NCBI RefSeq assembly: GCF_002116905.1 | Contig: NZ_CP015118.1 | Coordinates: forward strand, 2,294,001 to 2,358,000 | Origin: Piscinibacter gummiphilus | GTDB taxonomy: Bacteria; Pseudomonadota; Gammaproteobacteria; Burkholderiales; Burkholderiaceae_C | Direction of reading: 5' to 3' | Length of the DNA stretch: 64,000 nt | Part shown: positions 57,401 through 64,000 of the stretch, piece after piece | Layout: every line of letters begins with the position of its first letter | Numbering within the stretch: the stretch's first letter is position 1 | The notes under the pieces: model-generated | The model's input: the letters and a program-made list of their open reading frames with translations, nothing else | Told to the model about the DNA's origin: nothing | The model's database searches: none | Program-made: the position numbers and the translations under genes

Positions 57401-58484
57401 GGTGCCCACCGCCGTGCGCAACGAGGTCATGCAGACCCTGCGCGAGCACGGCCTGAGCAAACACAGCCACTTCATCGGCAAGACCAACGTCCGCGGCATC
57501 GTCGAGGTGTGGCGCGACGCGAAGCAGGTCTTCTCGGCCCCGCTGCGCGACCTGCACCAGGCCTGGGACGACGTCAGCGCGCGCATTGCCGCGCTGCGCG
57601 ACAACCCGGCCTGCGCCGAGGCCGAACACGCCGCTGCCGGCGCCGAGAACGACCCGGGCCTGCACGTGCACCTCACCTTCGACCCGAAGGAGGACGTGGC
57701 CGCCCCGTTCGTGAACACGGCCCGCCCGAAGATGGCGATCCTGCGCGAGCAGGGCGTGAACAGCCACGTCGAGATGAGCTATGCCATGTCGAAGGCGGGC
57801 TTCGACACCTACGACGTGCACATGAGCGACCTGCAGTCGGGCCGCGCGGTGCTGACCGGGTTCCAGGGCTTCGTCGCCTGCGGCGGCTTCAGCTACGGCG
57901 ACACGCTGGGCGCCGGCGAAGGCTGGGCGCGGTCGGTGATGTTCAACCCGAAGCTGGCCGAGCAGTTCGAGGCCTTCTTCAAGCGCCAGGACACGCTGGC
58001 CCTGGGCGTGTGCAACGGCTGCCAGATGATGGCGGCGCTGGCCCCCATCATCCCGGGCGCCGAGGCCTGGCCGAAGTTCACGCGCAACCGCAGCGAGCAG
58101 TTCGAGGCGCGCCTGTCGCTCGTCGAGGTGCTGGAGAGCCCGTCGGTGTTCCTGACCGGCATGGCCGGCTCGCGGGTGCCCATCGCCGTCGCCCACGGCG
58201 AAGGCTTCGCCGACTTCTCGCAGCGCGGCGACGCGGCGAAGGTGCACCGCGCGATGCGCTACGTGGACCACCACGGCGCGCCCACCGAGGTGTACCCGTT
58301 CAACCCGAACGGCAGCCCGGAGGGCCTCACCGCCGTCACCACGCCGGACGGCCGCTTCACCGCGCTGATGCCGCACCCGGAGCGGGTGTTCCGCAACGTG
58401 CAGATGAGCTGGACGAGCGGGGATCGCGGCGACGCCAGCCCTTGGGCGCGACTGTTCGCGAACGCGCGGCGCTGGGTCGGTTGA
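54495..58484 (+). CDS. purL: Phosphoribosylformylglycinamidine synthase (single-chain)
   Basis: 1,329 residues starting at GTG 54495 (MTSTSKHLLHFEGGNALSAF); the length is right for the large single-chain PurL. The N-terminal PurS-like part is followed by the synthase domain with AQANSEHCRHKIFNA, VETHNHPTAISPFPGASTG and the GPLGGAAFNNEFGR block. The C-terminal glutaminase has Cys in GVCNGCQMM and His in PHPERVFRN. It converts FGAR to FGAM with ATP and glutamine in purine synthesis. Monocistronic, with a terminator 24 bp after the stop. Confidence 0.97.
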   Translation: MTSTSKHLLHFEGGNALSAFRAQALLPRLQAVSPRITGVSARHVHWVWSEAQLPAPAVATLEALLKYGDAYTGPSDGALIVVAPRLGTVSPWASKATDIAHNCGLAIKRVERVTEFRLTLKTGLLGGAKALTAEELQAAAALLHDRMTESVLLQREDAVHLFDERAGRPMEHVDVLSLGRSALVSANKDFGLALSDDEIDYLVDAFTGLKRNPTDVELMMFAQANSEHCRHKIFNANFTIDGEAQEHSLFQMIRNTHKLAPQHTVIAYSDNASVMEGGTIERWLPGEGEKYGPKQDTVHVLMKVETHNHPTAISPFPGASTGSGGEIRDEGATGRGSRPKSGLTGFSVSNLNLPGTNEPWEQAPYGKPEHIASPLQIMIDGPLGGAAFNNEFGRSNLGGYFRVYEQTVGEGADAIRRGYHKPIMIAGGLGQISASQTQKVVFAPGTLLIQLGGPGMRIGMGGSAASSMAAGANAAELDFDSVQRGNPEIQRRAQEVINHCWALGEANPILAIHDVGAGGISNAFPELVDGASLGARFDLSKVPLEESGLAPKEIWCNESQERYVMAVSPEALPVFQAFCERERCPFAVVGVTTAEKELVLEDGPGGEQAIKMPMEVLLGKPPKMHRDVKRVERVLKPVDLNGVSLEKVAFDVLRHPTVASKRFLITIGDRTVGGLNSRDQMVGPWQVPVADVAVTLADYSGFQGEAMAMGERSPLASLDAPASGRMAVAEAITNLLAAPIDLPRVKLSCNWMAACGEPGEDAALYETVKAVGMDLCPALGISVPVGKDSLSMRTRWTDNNDVRQVTAPVSLVVTAFASLADVRPTLTPQLQAGDTTLVLVDLGQGQGRLGGSMLAQVLNQFGDRVPDVDDPAQLKALVSAVNALRAQGRILAYHDRSDGGLWAAACEMAFAGHLGVSLNVDLLVTEGDGISDSRAEFGDSKNWAGQVNARREELTLRALFNEELGVVLQVPTAVRNEVMQTLREHGLSKHSHFIGKTNVRGIVEVWRDAKQVFSAPLRDLHQAWDDVSARIAALRDNPACAEAEHAAAGAENDPGLHVHLTFDPKEDVAAPFVNTARPKMAILREQGVNSHVEMSYAMSKAGFDTYDVHMSDLQSGRAVLTGFQGFVACGGFSYGDTLGAGEGWARSVMFNPKLAEQFEAFFKRQDTLALGVCNGCQMMAALAPIIPGAEAWPKFTRNRSEQFEARLSLVEVLESPSVFLTGMAGSRVPIAVAHGEGFADFSQRGDAAKVHRAMRYVDHHGAPTEVYPFNPNGSPEGLTAVTTPDGRFTALMPHPERVFRNVQMSWTSGDRGDASPWARLFANARRWVG

Positions 58485-58507
58485 ACGAGTGCCGGCGTTG
58501 AAAGCAG

Positions 58508-58531
58508 AAAGGCCCGCGGTTGCGGGCCTTT
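58508..58531. terminator. Bidirectional terminator between purL and the beta-barrel gene
   Basis: Perfect 10-bp stem AAAGGCCCGC / GCGGGCCTTT (58508-58517, 58522-58531) with tetraloop GGTT. T and A tails on the two sides let it work for both convergent genes. The stem is identical to that of the lpdA terminator at 13392. Confidence 0.85.
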
Positions 58532-58552
58532 CCGTTTCAGCCCGAGGGCCGG

Positions 58553-59107
58553 TCAGTACTTGTAGGTGAGGCCCACGCTGATCAGGCGCGAGTCGGCCTT
58601 CTCGCCTTCGTACTCGAAACGCGTGAAGTCGACGCCGGCGTCGATGGTCAGGCCGCGGGCCACGTTGAACCCGACTGCGAAGCCGAAGTACGGGACGGTG
58701 TTGGTTTCGGAGTCCGAGCCGGAGAAGAACCCGTTGCTCGCGGTGATCTTCGCGGTGTTCGATGCGATGCCCAGGCGCGCGGTGCCGGAGATCAGCGTGG
58801 TGAACTGGGCCGAGCCGGCCAGGCCGATGCCGGCGCCGGAACCCTTGAACTTGGCGCGGAGCGGGCCGTCCGTGAGCGTGGCTTCGCCATGGTCGAAGTA
58901 CATGCCTTCGACGGCGAGGCCGTTGCCGAAGCCATAGCCGATGAAGAACTTGTAGCCGACGTCGCTGTTGTCGCAGCTGGCGCCGCCGCAGTCGGCGTCG
59001 ACATGGGACGGGCCGAAGGCGCCGCCGACGTATCCCTGGGCGAGTGCTCCTCCGCTGACCAGGAGTGCCGCGCTGGCGGCCACGGCCGTCATGATGATCT
59101 TTTTCAT
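58553..59107 (-). CDS. Outer-membrane beta-barrel protein (OmpA-like/PF13505-type)
   Basis: 184 residues. Signal peptide MKKIIMTAVAASAALLVSGGALA, cut before QGYVGGAF. The mature part shows alternating hydrophobic strands with glycines and aromatics and ends with RLISVGLTYKY, a typical last strand with a terminal aromatic residue recognised by the BAM complex. Two Cys (DCGGASCDN) could form a loop disulfide. By length it would be an eight-strand barrel. Function is unknown; such proteins are often stress- or envelope-related. It shares the 271-bp upstream region with the divergent lipoprotein gene. Confidence 0.85.
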   Translation of the reverse strand: MKKIIMTAVAASAALLVSGGALAQGYVGGAFGPSHVDADCGGASCDNSDVGYKFFIGYGFGNGLAVEGMYFDHGEATLTDGPLRAKFKGSGAGIGLAGSAQFTTLISGTARLGIASNTAKITASNGFFSGSDSETNTVPYFGFAVGFNVARGLTIDAGVDFTRFEYEGEKADSRLISVGLTYKY

Positions 59108-59378
59108 GGTGTGAATGTCTTTGAGTTGGTGTTGTGGGTGAGCGGTACTTCACCGTGCTCCCCCCGCACGGCGCGGCGAGTGTATTTCGCAGCGGACACA
59201 CTCCTGGCCATCGCGTGGCGGCTGCACCACAGGAGGGTGTGCACGATCCAACGGTGTCGGACGGCAGCCCGTCTCGGGAGAGGACCGGAACCGAATCTGC
59301 GCCCCGGAGTCGACCGGAATGCGCCGGACGCGTTACAACAGTACGTGTGCGGTACGAGCCGCCCCCCCGGAGAGCACC
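59108..59378. promoter_or_regulatory. Divergent region between the beta-barrel and lipoprotein genes
   Basis: 271 bp without a convincing gene. It contains GAGTGT-N14-ACACTC (59178-59183 and 59198-59203), a possible weak operator, and GGAGAG (59369-59374), which fixes the lipoprotein start. No clear promoter boxes were found on either strand. Confidence 0.3.
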
Positions 59379-59987
59379 ATGAACATTCGCCCGATCGCCG
59401 CTGTCGCCACCCTGTCCGCCGCCCTGGCCGGCTGCGGCGTCGCCCCCCTCGATGCCCAGTGGAAGGACCCGGCCACCCCGGCCGAATCCCTGCGGGGCAG
59501 CACCGTTCTGGTCGTCTGCGAGGCCGAGGAACTGGTCGTGCGGCAGATGTGCCAGGACAAGGTGGCCGCGGAGCTGCGCACCTATGGCGCGAACACCGCG
59601 CTGCTGCCGAACAACGTCGACGCGTCGCCGGTTCGCCTGACCGACGAGGCCCGGGCCGTGAAGGCCCGGGTGATCTTCAACACCAAGGTGAGCCCCGATT
59701 ACCAGCGGTACGGCAGCAGCTCGGGCGTGACCGTGGGCTTCGGCGTGGGCTCGGGCGGCTACTACGGCCGCGGCGGTGGCTTCGGCGGGGTGGGCATCTC
59801 GGCCCCGATCGGCGGGTCCCGCATGACCTACGGCTACGTGGCCAACGCGAGCCTGAGCGACGTGGGCAGCGGCCGGCTGCTGTGGACCGGCAAGGCGAGC
59901 ACCCGCGACTCCACCGACCTCAACTGGCAGCTCGATTCGCTGACCAAGGCCGTGGTGGGCGGGGTGCAGCAGGCCGGCTACTTCTGA
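59379..59987 (+). CDS. Lipoprotein of unknown function, Gly/Tyr-rich centre (DUF4136-like)
   Basis: 202 residues from the ATG at 59379, set by GGAGAG 5 bp upstream. A lipoprotein signal MNIRPIAAVATLSAALAGC ends with lipobox LAGC and Cys19. The mature protein has an alpha/beta start (STVLVVCEAEELVVRQMCQDKVAAEL), a Gly-rich central stretch (SGGYYGRGGGFGGVG, about 125-140) and a closing strand region (GRLLWTGKASTRD). The pattern resembles DUF4136-type lipoproteins, but I am not sure of the family. It is divergent from the beta-barrel protein and may act in the outer membrane with it. Confidence 0.78.
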   Translation: MNIRPIAAVATLSAALAGCGVAPLDAQWKDPATPAESLRGSTVLVVCEAEELVVRQMCQDKVAAELRTYGANTALLPNNVDASPVRLTDEARAVKARVIFNTKVSPDYQRYGSSSGVTVGFGVGSGGYYGRGGGFGGVGISAPIGGSRMTYGYVANASLSDVGSGRLLWTGKASTRDSTDLNWQLDSLTKAVVGGVQQAGYF

Positions 59988-60044
59988 GGGCGGACGCACC
60001 TCTTCCGCCGGCCTGAAGGACGGCGGGACCATCCCCGGGGAGGT

Positions 60045-60305
60045 TTACTCCCCGTCGATCAGCTGGGACACACCCTGCGTGCGGGCCAGCCACAGGTACG
60101 CGGCCGCGTCGGCGTCGAGTTCGCGGTAGCCCGTGGTGGTGGCCAGCTCGGCGGCGATGTCGTCGGCGCGGATGCCCGCGAGCCCGGGATCGAGCTCCAC
60201 GAGCGTCTGCGCGCACAGCAGCCGCCACACCTGGCCGTCGGGTGAATCGGTGGCGGGGTCGATGGGCAGACCCGCCGCGATGTCGATGATGTCGTCGTTG
60301 GTCAT
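60045..60305 (-). CDS. Small acidic hypothetical protein
   Basis: 86 residues from the ATG at 60305 (MTNDDIIDIAAG); a weak AGGGAG lies about 10 bp upstream. The protein is acidic and helical with no transmembrane part, signal or known motif. The longer reading to 60743 has a low-complexity start and is rejected. It lies alone, convergent with the lipoprotein gene and divergent from the monooxygenase gene. Composition looks coding (GC-rich third positions, ordinary amino-acid mix). I do not recognise it. Confidence 0.6.
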   Translation of the reverse strand: MTNDDIIDIAAGLPIDPATDSPDGQVWRLLCAQTLVELDPGLAGIRADDIAAELATTTGYRELDADAAAYLWLARTQGVSQLIDGE

Positions 60306-60537
60306 CTCTGTGACGCTCCCTGGTCTGACCTCCGATTTATAGGACAAATTCGCGGGCGCGTTGTGCGTGGGGCGATGAGCGGACGGCGGCGGGTGACGGG
60401 TGGCGCGCGGCGCCGCCATCTGCCCATCTGCGTTTCCCGAGGACCGGTCGGTGGTTCGCGTCGTTTCCAGGGGCCCCCCCTGGCTGGCACACTGCGCTCT
60501 TGCCGCCTCGCCGAGGCGCACCGGAGGCCCGTGCCCC
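60306..60537. promoter_or_regulatory. Divergent region upstream of the monooxygenase gene
   Basis: 232 bp. An AT-rich patch (60334-60351, ATTTATAGGACAAATT) gives a minus-strand TATAAA about 35 bp before the small hypothetical gene. On the plus strand TGGCTGGCACACTGC (about 60480-60494) has the GG/GC spacing of a sigma-54 promoter but matches the rest poorly. Nothing firm. Confidence 0.25.
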
Positions 60538-61728
60538 ATGAGCTTCGTGATCCCCCTGAATCCGCAGGCCGCCTCGGCCGAAACCATGGCGGACCGCCTG
60601 GCCCTCCGCCTCGCCACGACCGCCGTGGCCCGCGACCAGGCCGGCGGCCACGCCGCCGAGGAGCGGCAATGGATCCGCGACAGCGGGTTGCTGAGCCTCA
60701 CCATCCCCGCGGCCCACGGGGGGCAGGGCGCCGACTGGCCCACCTTCTATCGCACGCTGCGGCGGCTTGCCGAGGCGGACAGCGCGCTGGCCCACGTCTA
60801 CGGCTTCCACCACCTGCAACTCGCGAGCGTCCAGCTCTACGGCTCGCCGGAACAGCATGCCCGCTACCTGCGCGGCACCATCGAACACGGCTGGTTCTGG
60901 GGCAACGCACTCAACCCGCTGGACAAGCGCCTCGTGGCGACGGAAGTCGACGGCGGCTACCGCCTCGACGGTCTCAAGGGGTTCGCATCGGGGGCGCTGG
61001 GGTCGGACCAACTGGTGGTGTCCGCGTGGCTGCCCGACCGCGAAGCGCTGCTCGTCGGCGTGGTGCCCACGGGGCGCGACGGTGTCGCGGTGCAGGGCGA
61101 TTGGGACGCGTTCGGCCAGCGTCAGACCGACAGCGGCACCGTCACGTTCGACCAGGTGGCGCTCGCGCACGCCGAGGTGCTTCAGGCGCCGGGCACGGTG
61201 CCCACACCGCAGGCCACGCTGCGCTCGCAGCTCGCGCAGCTGATTCTCGTGAACCTCTACACCGGCATCGCGCGGGGCGCGTTCGATGCGGCCCGCCGCT
61301 ACACGGTGGAGGAGTCGCGCCCGTGGTTCGCCTCCGGCGTGTCGCGGGCCGCCGACGACCCGTTCGTGCAGCACCGCTACGGCGACCTGTGGCTCAAGGT
61401 TCGACCGGCGATCGTCCTCGCCGACGACGCCGCGCAGCGGCTCGATCAGGCTTTCCGGCGCGGTGCCGCGCTGACGGCAGCGGATCGCGGCGAGGTGGCG
61501 TTGGCCGTGGCCGAGGCGAAGGTGCTGGCGCACCGCGCCGCGATCGAGGTCAGCTCGCAGCTGTTCGAGTTGACGGGGGCGCGGTCCACCTCGACCCGGC
61601 TCGGCCTCGACCGCTTCTGGCGCAACGCCCGCGTGCACACCCTGCACGACCCGGTGGACTACAAGCTGCGCACCCTCGGCCGGCACGCGCTGCTGGGCGA
61701 ACTGCCCGAACCCACCGCCTATTCGTGA
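60538..61728 (+). CDS. Acyl-CoA dehydrogenase-fold monooxygenase, sulfur acquisition type (SfnB/DszC-like)
   Basis: 396 residues. The acyl-CoA dehydrogenase fold is visible: helical N-terminus to about 120 (SLTIPAAHGGQGADW), beta-domain about 125-225 (GYRLDGLKGFASGALGSDQLVVSAW), helical C-terminus (ELTGARSTSTRLGLDRFWRNARVHTLHDP). The wording WGNALNPLD and RNARVHTLHDP points to the flavin monooxygenase branch (SfnB, DszC) rather than a fatty-acid enzyme, and the nearby sulfonate-binding protein and SsuD agree. It would use reduced FMN to release sulfite from, or oxidise, an organosulfur compound. The substrate is not known. Confidence 0.85.
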   Translation: MSFVIPLNPQAASAETMADRLALRLATTAVARDQAGGHAAEERQWIRDSGLLSLTIPAAHGGQGADWPTFYRTLRRLAEADSALAHVYGFHHLQLASVQLYGSPEQHARYLRGTIEHGWFWGNALNPLDKRLVATEVDGGYRLDGLKGFASGALGSDQLVVSAWLPDREALLVGVVPTGRDGVAVQGDWDAFGQRQTDSGTVTFDQVALAHAEVLQAPGTVPTPQATLRSQLAQLILVNLYTGIARGAFDAARRYTVEESRPWFASGVSRAADDPFVQHRYGDLWLKVRPAIVLADDAAQRLDQAFRRGAALTAADRGEVALAVAEAKVLAHRAAIEVSSQLFELTGARSTSTRLGLDRFWRNARVHTLHDPVDYKLRTLGRHALLGELPEPTAYS

Positions 61729-61740
61729 CCGCGGAGGGCG

Positions 61741-62280
61741 TCAGCCCTTGAACCCGCCGCTGTCGAGGTAGTGCTGCTCCTCCGGCGTCGTGGTGCGACC
61801 CAGCAGCGCGTTGCGGTGCGGGAAGCGCCCGAAGCGTTCGATGGCCTCGAGGTGGATGCGGGCGTAGTCGAGCGTGCCGCCGCCGATCGGCGTCGAGAGC
61901 GTGACGCAGCGTTGCTGGTCCAACAGGCGCTCCGAGTGCATGAACGGCATGTAGAAGAACGCACGCAGCGCCGGGTCGACCGCCAGGTCGAACCCGGCGT
62001 GGATCGCCTTGTCCGCGATGGCGACCGCCTGGGGATCGGTGGCGAACATGCGCGGGCTGTTGCGGAAGGCGTTGCGCGGGAACTGGTCCAGCAGGATCAG
62101 CAGCGCGAGCGCGCCGTCGGCCGTGTCCGCCCAGTCCGCGAGCGCGCCCGACGCGGCTGCCTCGTGCGCGGCCTCGAAGCGTTGGCGGAACGCGGTGTCG
62201 AAGGCGTCGTCCTTGCGGAACCAGCGGCCCGGGCCGGCCTCGCGCCAGAAGGTGATGACGTCCGATGCGGTGGTGTCCAT
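61741..62280 (-). CDS. DUF924 family protein
   Basis: 179 residues. DUF924 signatures are clear: VITFWREAGPGRWFRKDDAFD at the N-terminus, LLILLDQFPRNAFRNSPRMFATD in the middle, FFYMPFMHSERLLDQ and FGRFPHRNALLGR near the end. The fold is helical (TPR-like); no reaction is established. It lies convergent with the monooxygenase gene (12 bp) and divergent from ssuA, apparently inserted in the sulfur group without a link to it. Confidence 0.9.
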   Translation of the reverse strand: MDTTASDVITFWREAGPGRWFRKDDAFDTAFRQRFEAAHEAAASGALADWADTADGALALLILLDQFPRNAFRNSPRMFATDPQAVAIADKAIHAGFDLAVDPALRAFFYMPFMHSERLLDQQRCVTLSTPIGGGTLDYARIHLEAIERFGRFPHRNALLGRTTTPEEQHYLDSGGFKG

Positions 62281-62403
62281 GCGCTTTTCCTGAATGCAAA
62301 CCCGAAACGATTCGTTGGCCGATGAAGCCGTGCTGCGTACTGTGCCACGCGTTGCCGATCTTCCGGCACGCCTGATTCCCAGCCATCACTCCATCGAGGA
62401 CCC

Positions 62404-63354
62404 ATGACACATTCCCTCCTGTCCCGCCGCGGCCTGATCGGCCTCGCGCTCTCCCTCGCCGCCACCGGTGCGGCCTACGCGCAAGCCAACACGCTGCGCA
62501 TCGGCTATCAGAAGTCGGCGAGCCTCTTCGTGCTGCAGAAGGCGCAGGGCACGCTCGAGAAGCGGTTGCAGCCGCTGGGCGTGGGTGTGAAGTGGGTCGA
62601 GTTCCCGGCCGGCCCGCAACTGCTCGAAGGCCTGAACGTGGGCGCGGTGGACGTGGGCTACGTGGGCGAGGCGCCGCCGATCTTCGGGCAGGCCGCGGGT
62701 GCCAAGTTCGCGTACATCGGGCACGACCCGGCGGCGCCCACGGCCGAAGCCATCCTCGTGTCGAAGGACTCGCCCATCAAGTCGGTCGCCGAGCTGAAGG
62801 GCCGGAAGGTCGCGCTCAACAAGGGCTCGAACGTGCACTACCTGCTCGTGAAGCTGCTCGAGAAGAACGGCCTCAAGTTCAGCGACGTGCAGGCCGTGTA
62901 CCTGCCGCCGGCCGACGCACGTGCCGCGTTCGAGAGCAAGGCGGTGGATGCCTGGGTGATCTGGGACCCGTTCCAGGCCGCCGCCGAGAAGGCGACCGGC
63001 GCGCGCGTGCTCGCCGACGGCACGGCCCTCGTCAACAACTACCAGTACTACCTGGGCGAACGCGAGTACGTGGGCAAGAACCCGAAGGTGATCCAGGCGC
63101 TGTTCGACGACGCCGTGGCGCAGGGCCGCTGGCTCAAGGCGAACCTGAAGCAGGCCGCCGAGATCATCGCACCGCTGCAGGGCCTGCCGGTCGACGTGGT
63201 GGAGCTGAGCCTGCGCCGCTACGAATTCGACGTGAAGCCGGTGACGGACACGGTGATCGCGCAACAGCAGCAGATCGCGGACACGTTCTTCGAATTGAAG
63301 CTGATCCCGAAGGCCATCGTCGTGCGTGAAGCCGCCTGGACGGCGACGCGCTGA
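62404..63354 (+). CDS. ssuA: Aliphatic sulfonate ABC transporter, periplasmic binding protein
   Basis: 316 residues with a signal peptide of twin-Arg-like start (LLSRRGLIGLALSLAATGAAYA, cut near residue 26). The solute-binding fold of the SsuA/TauA family is shown by TLRIGYQKSASLFVLQ, LNVGAVDVGYVGEAPPIFGQAAG, GRKVALNKGSNVHYLLVKLLEKNGL and AVDAWVIWDPFQAAAE. It captures sulfonates for import under sulfate limitation. The permease and ATPase are not between it and ssuD and may lie past the window. ssuD starts 142 bp later. Confidence 0.92.
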   Translation: MTHSLLSRRGLIGLALSLAATGAAYAQANTLRIGYQKSASLFVLQKAQGTLEKRLQPLGVGVKWVEFPAGPQLLEGLNVGAVDVGYVGEAPPIFGQAAGAKFAYIGHDPAAPTAEAILVSKDSPIKSVAELKGRKVALNKGSNVHYLLVKLLEKNGLKFSDVQAVYLPPADARAAFESKAVDAWVIWDPFQAAAEKATGARVLADGTALVNNYQYYLGEREYVGKNPKVIQALFDDAVAQGRWLKANLKQAAEIIAPLQGLPVDVVELSLRRYEFDVKPVTDTVIAQQQQIADTFFELKLIPKAIVVREAAWTATR

Positions 63355-63387
63355 TCGAACGCACGCCCGACCTTCGTCGGAATCTGC

Positions 63388-63410
63388 CGAAGCAAAGGCG
63401 ATTTGCTTCG
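63388..63410. promoter_or_regulatory. Perfect inverted repeat between ssuA and ssuD
   Basis: CGAAGCAAA-GGCGA-TTTGCTTCG: 9-bp arms, 5-nt centre, unusually AT-rich for this genome, followed by TTTCC. It could be a weak terminator/attenuator after ssuA or an operator. There is not enough of a T run to call a terminator. Confidence 0.45.
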
Positions 63411-63496
63411 TTTCCAGCAGGTCGGGGGCTGCGTACCGTCACGACTTCGACAACAAGCGAGGAAGGCGTGTCCACGACCTTCCTCCAGGACGCCCC

Positions 63497-64000
63497 ATGA
63501 AGATCCTCTGGTTCATCCCCACCCACGGCGACTCGCGCTACCTCGGCACCAGCAAGGGCGCCCGTGTGGCCACGCTCGACTACTTCAAGCAGGTGGCCAT
63601 CGCCGCCGACAGCCTCGGCTACGAAGGCGTGCTGCTGCCCACGGGCCGCTCGTGCGAGGACTCCTGGATCGTCGCGTCGGCGCTGATCGAGGCCACGCGC
63701 AACCTCAAGTTCCTGGTGGCGCTGCGCCCGGGCCTCGTGCAGCCGTCGCAGTCGGCGCGCATGGCCGCCACCTTCGACCGCATGTCGAACGGCCGCCTGC
63801 TCGTGAACCTCGTGACCGGTGGTGACGCCGAGGAGCTCGAGGGCGACGGCCTGTTCCTGCCGCACTCGGAGCGCTACGAGCTGTCGCGCGACTTCCTGAC
63901 GATCTGGCGCGAGGTGCTCGCGAAGAGCCACGATGCCGAGCCGTTCACGTACGAGGGCAAGCACCTGCAGGTGAAGAACAGCAAGGTGCTGTACCCGCCG
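63497..64000 (+). CDS. ssuD: FMNH2-dependent alkanesulfonate monooxygenase (partial, 5' end)
   Basis: The first 168 codons; the gene runs off the window. The luciferase-like fold start MKILWFIPTHGDSRYLGTS, ADSLGYEGVLLPTGRSCEDSW, LKFLVALRPGLVQPS and RLLVNLVTGGD are the SsuD family blocks, including the conserved Cys of GRSCEDSW. The enzyme splits alkanesulfonates to aldehyde and sulfite with reduced FMN and oxygen. It is downstream of ssuA in the expected order. Confidence 0.94.
   Translation, partial: MKILWFIPTHGDSRYLGTSKGARVATLDYFKQVAIAADSLGYEGVLLPTGRSCEDSWIVASALIEATRNLKFLVALRPGLVQPSQSARMAATFDRMSNGRLLVNLVTGGDAEELEGDGLFLPHSERYELSRDFLTIWREVLAKSHDAEPFTYEGKHLQVKNSKVLYPP

Noticed and set aside
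54411..60032. A 1,873-codon minus-strand frame opposite purL and the genes after it
   Set aside because: It is a shadow of purL and neighbours: low-complexity His/Ala/Arg/Val composition. It also crosses the purL terminator and several clear genes.
60478..60496. Sigma-54-like promoter TGGCTGG-N4-CTGC before the monooxygenase gene
   Set aside because: The GG/GC spacing fits, but both boxes have two mismatches and no enhancer-binding protein gene is nearby. SfnB genes in Pseudomonas are sigma-54 dependent, so it is worth a note but not a call.
60306..60743. Extension of the small hypothetical protein upstream to 60743
   Set aside because: The added N-terminal part is low-complexity, lies antisense to the monooxygenase start and lacks a ribosome site. 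The ATG at 60305 starts the part with ordinary composition.

Overview
The window is high-GC DNA (about two thirds G+C by eye), densely packed with genes and using GTG starts now and then. Gene content and order suggest a beta-proteobacterium of the order Burkholderiales, probably the Rhizobacter/Leptothrix/Roseateles side. The grounds are a phaC-phaA-phaB polyhydroxybutyrate cluster, a three-gene pyruvate dehydrogenase operon whose E3 carries its own lipoyl domain, and a FixL/FixJ-type pair divergent from it. The species call is inference. I saw no rRNA, tRNA, CRISPR array, insertion sequence or prophage.

Layout. 1-7011: the tail of a membrane protein, then on the minus strand a secreted glutaredoxin, oligopeptidase A, FolD, and a response regulator with its PAS sensor kinase. 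7192-13371: aceE-aceF-lpdA on the plus strand, closed by a hairpin terminator. 13434-17125: msbA and a TolC-family outer-membrane channel on the minus strand. 17368-41740: a Lap-type adhesin system. 41757-44713: Nudix hydrolase, fumarylacetoacetate-hydrolase family protein, zeta-class glutathione transferase, PgeF and a small membrane protein. 44791-48704: phaC, phaA, phaB. 48918-50932: a decayed S9-family peptidase homologue. 50940-58484: glnD, map and purL. 58553-60305: a beta-barrel protein, a lipoprotein and a small unknown protein. 60538-64000: a sulfur-scavenging group (acyl-CoA-dehydrogenase-like monooxygenase, sulfonate-binding protein, start of ssuD), interrupted by a DUF924 gene.

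The most notable system is the Lap-type adhesin locus. It encodes a 5,790-residue type I secreted adhesin, its inner-membrane ABC exporter (LapB-like) and adaptor (LapC-like), a TolC-type channel (LapE-like), a periplasmic LapG-type cysteine protease, and a LapD-type receptor with degenerate GGDEF and EAL domains. The N-terminus of the adhesin has a PAAG site that fits LapG. The expected logic is that c-di-GMP-bound LapD holds LapG, the adhesin stays anchored in the TolC channel and the cell adheres. When c-di-GMP falls, LapG is freed, clips the retention module and the adhesin is released. Features beyond the Pseudomonas model are about 38 tandem Ig-like domains with a 309-bp period and a clear 618-bp A/B super-period, a von Willebrand A domain near the C-terminus, an NTF2-like domain fused to the C-terminus of the TolC channel, and a Crp/Fnr-like palindrome upstream of the adhesin.

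Other points are a double loss of catalytic residues in the S9 peptidase homologue, a 116-nt near-perfect inverted repeat after phaB, and REP-like palindromes between lapD and the adhesin gene. Functions are assigned by recognising motifs and domain order by eye. No database search was run.
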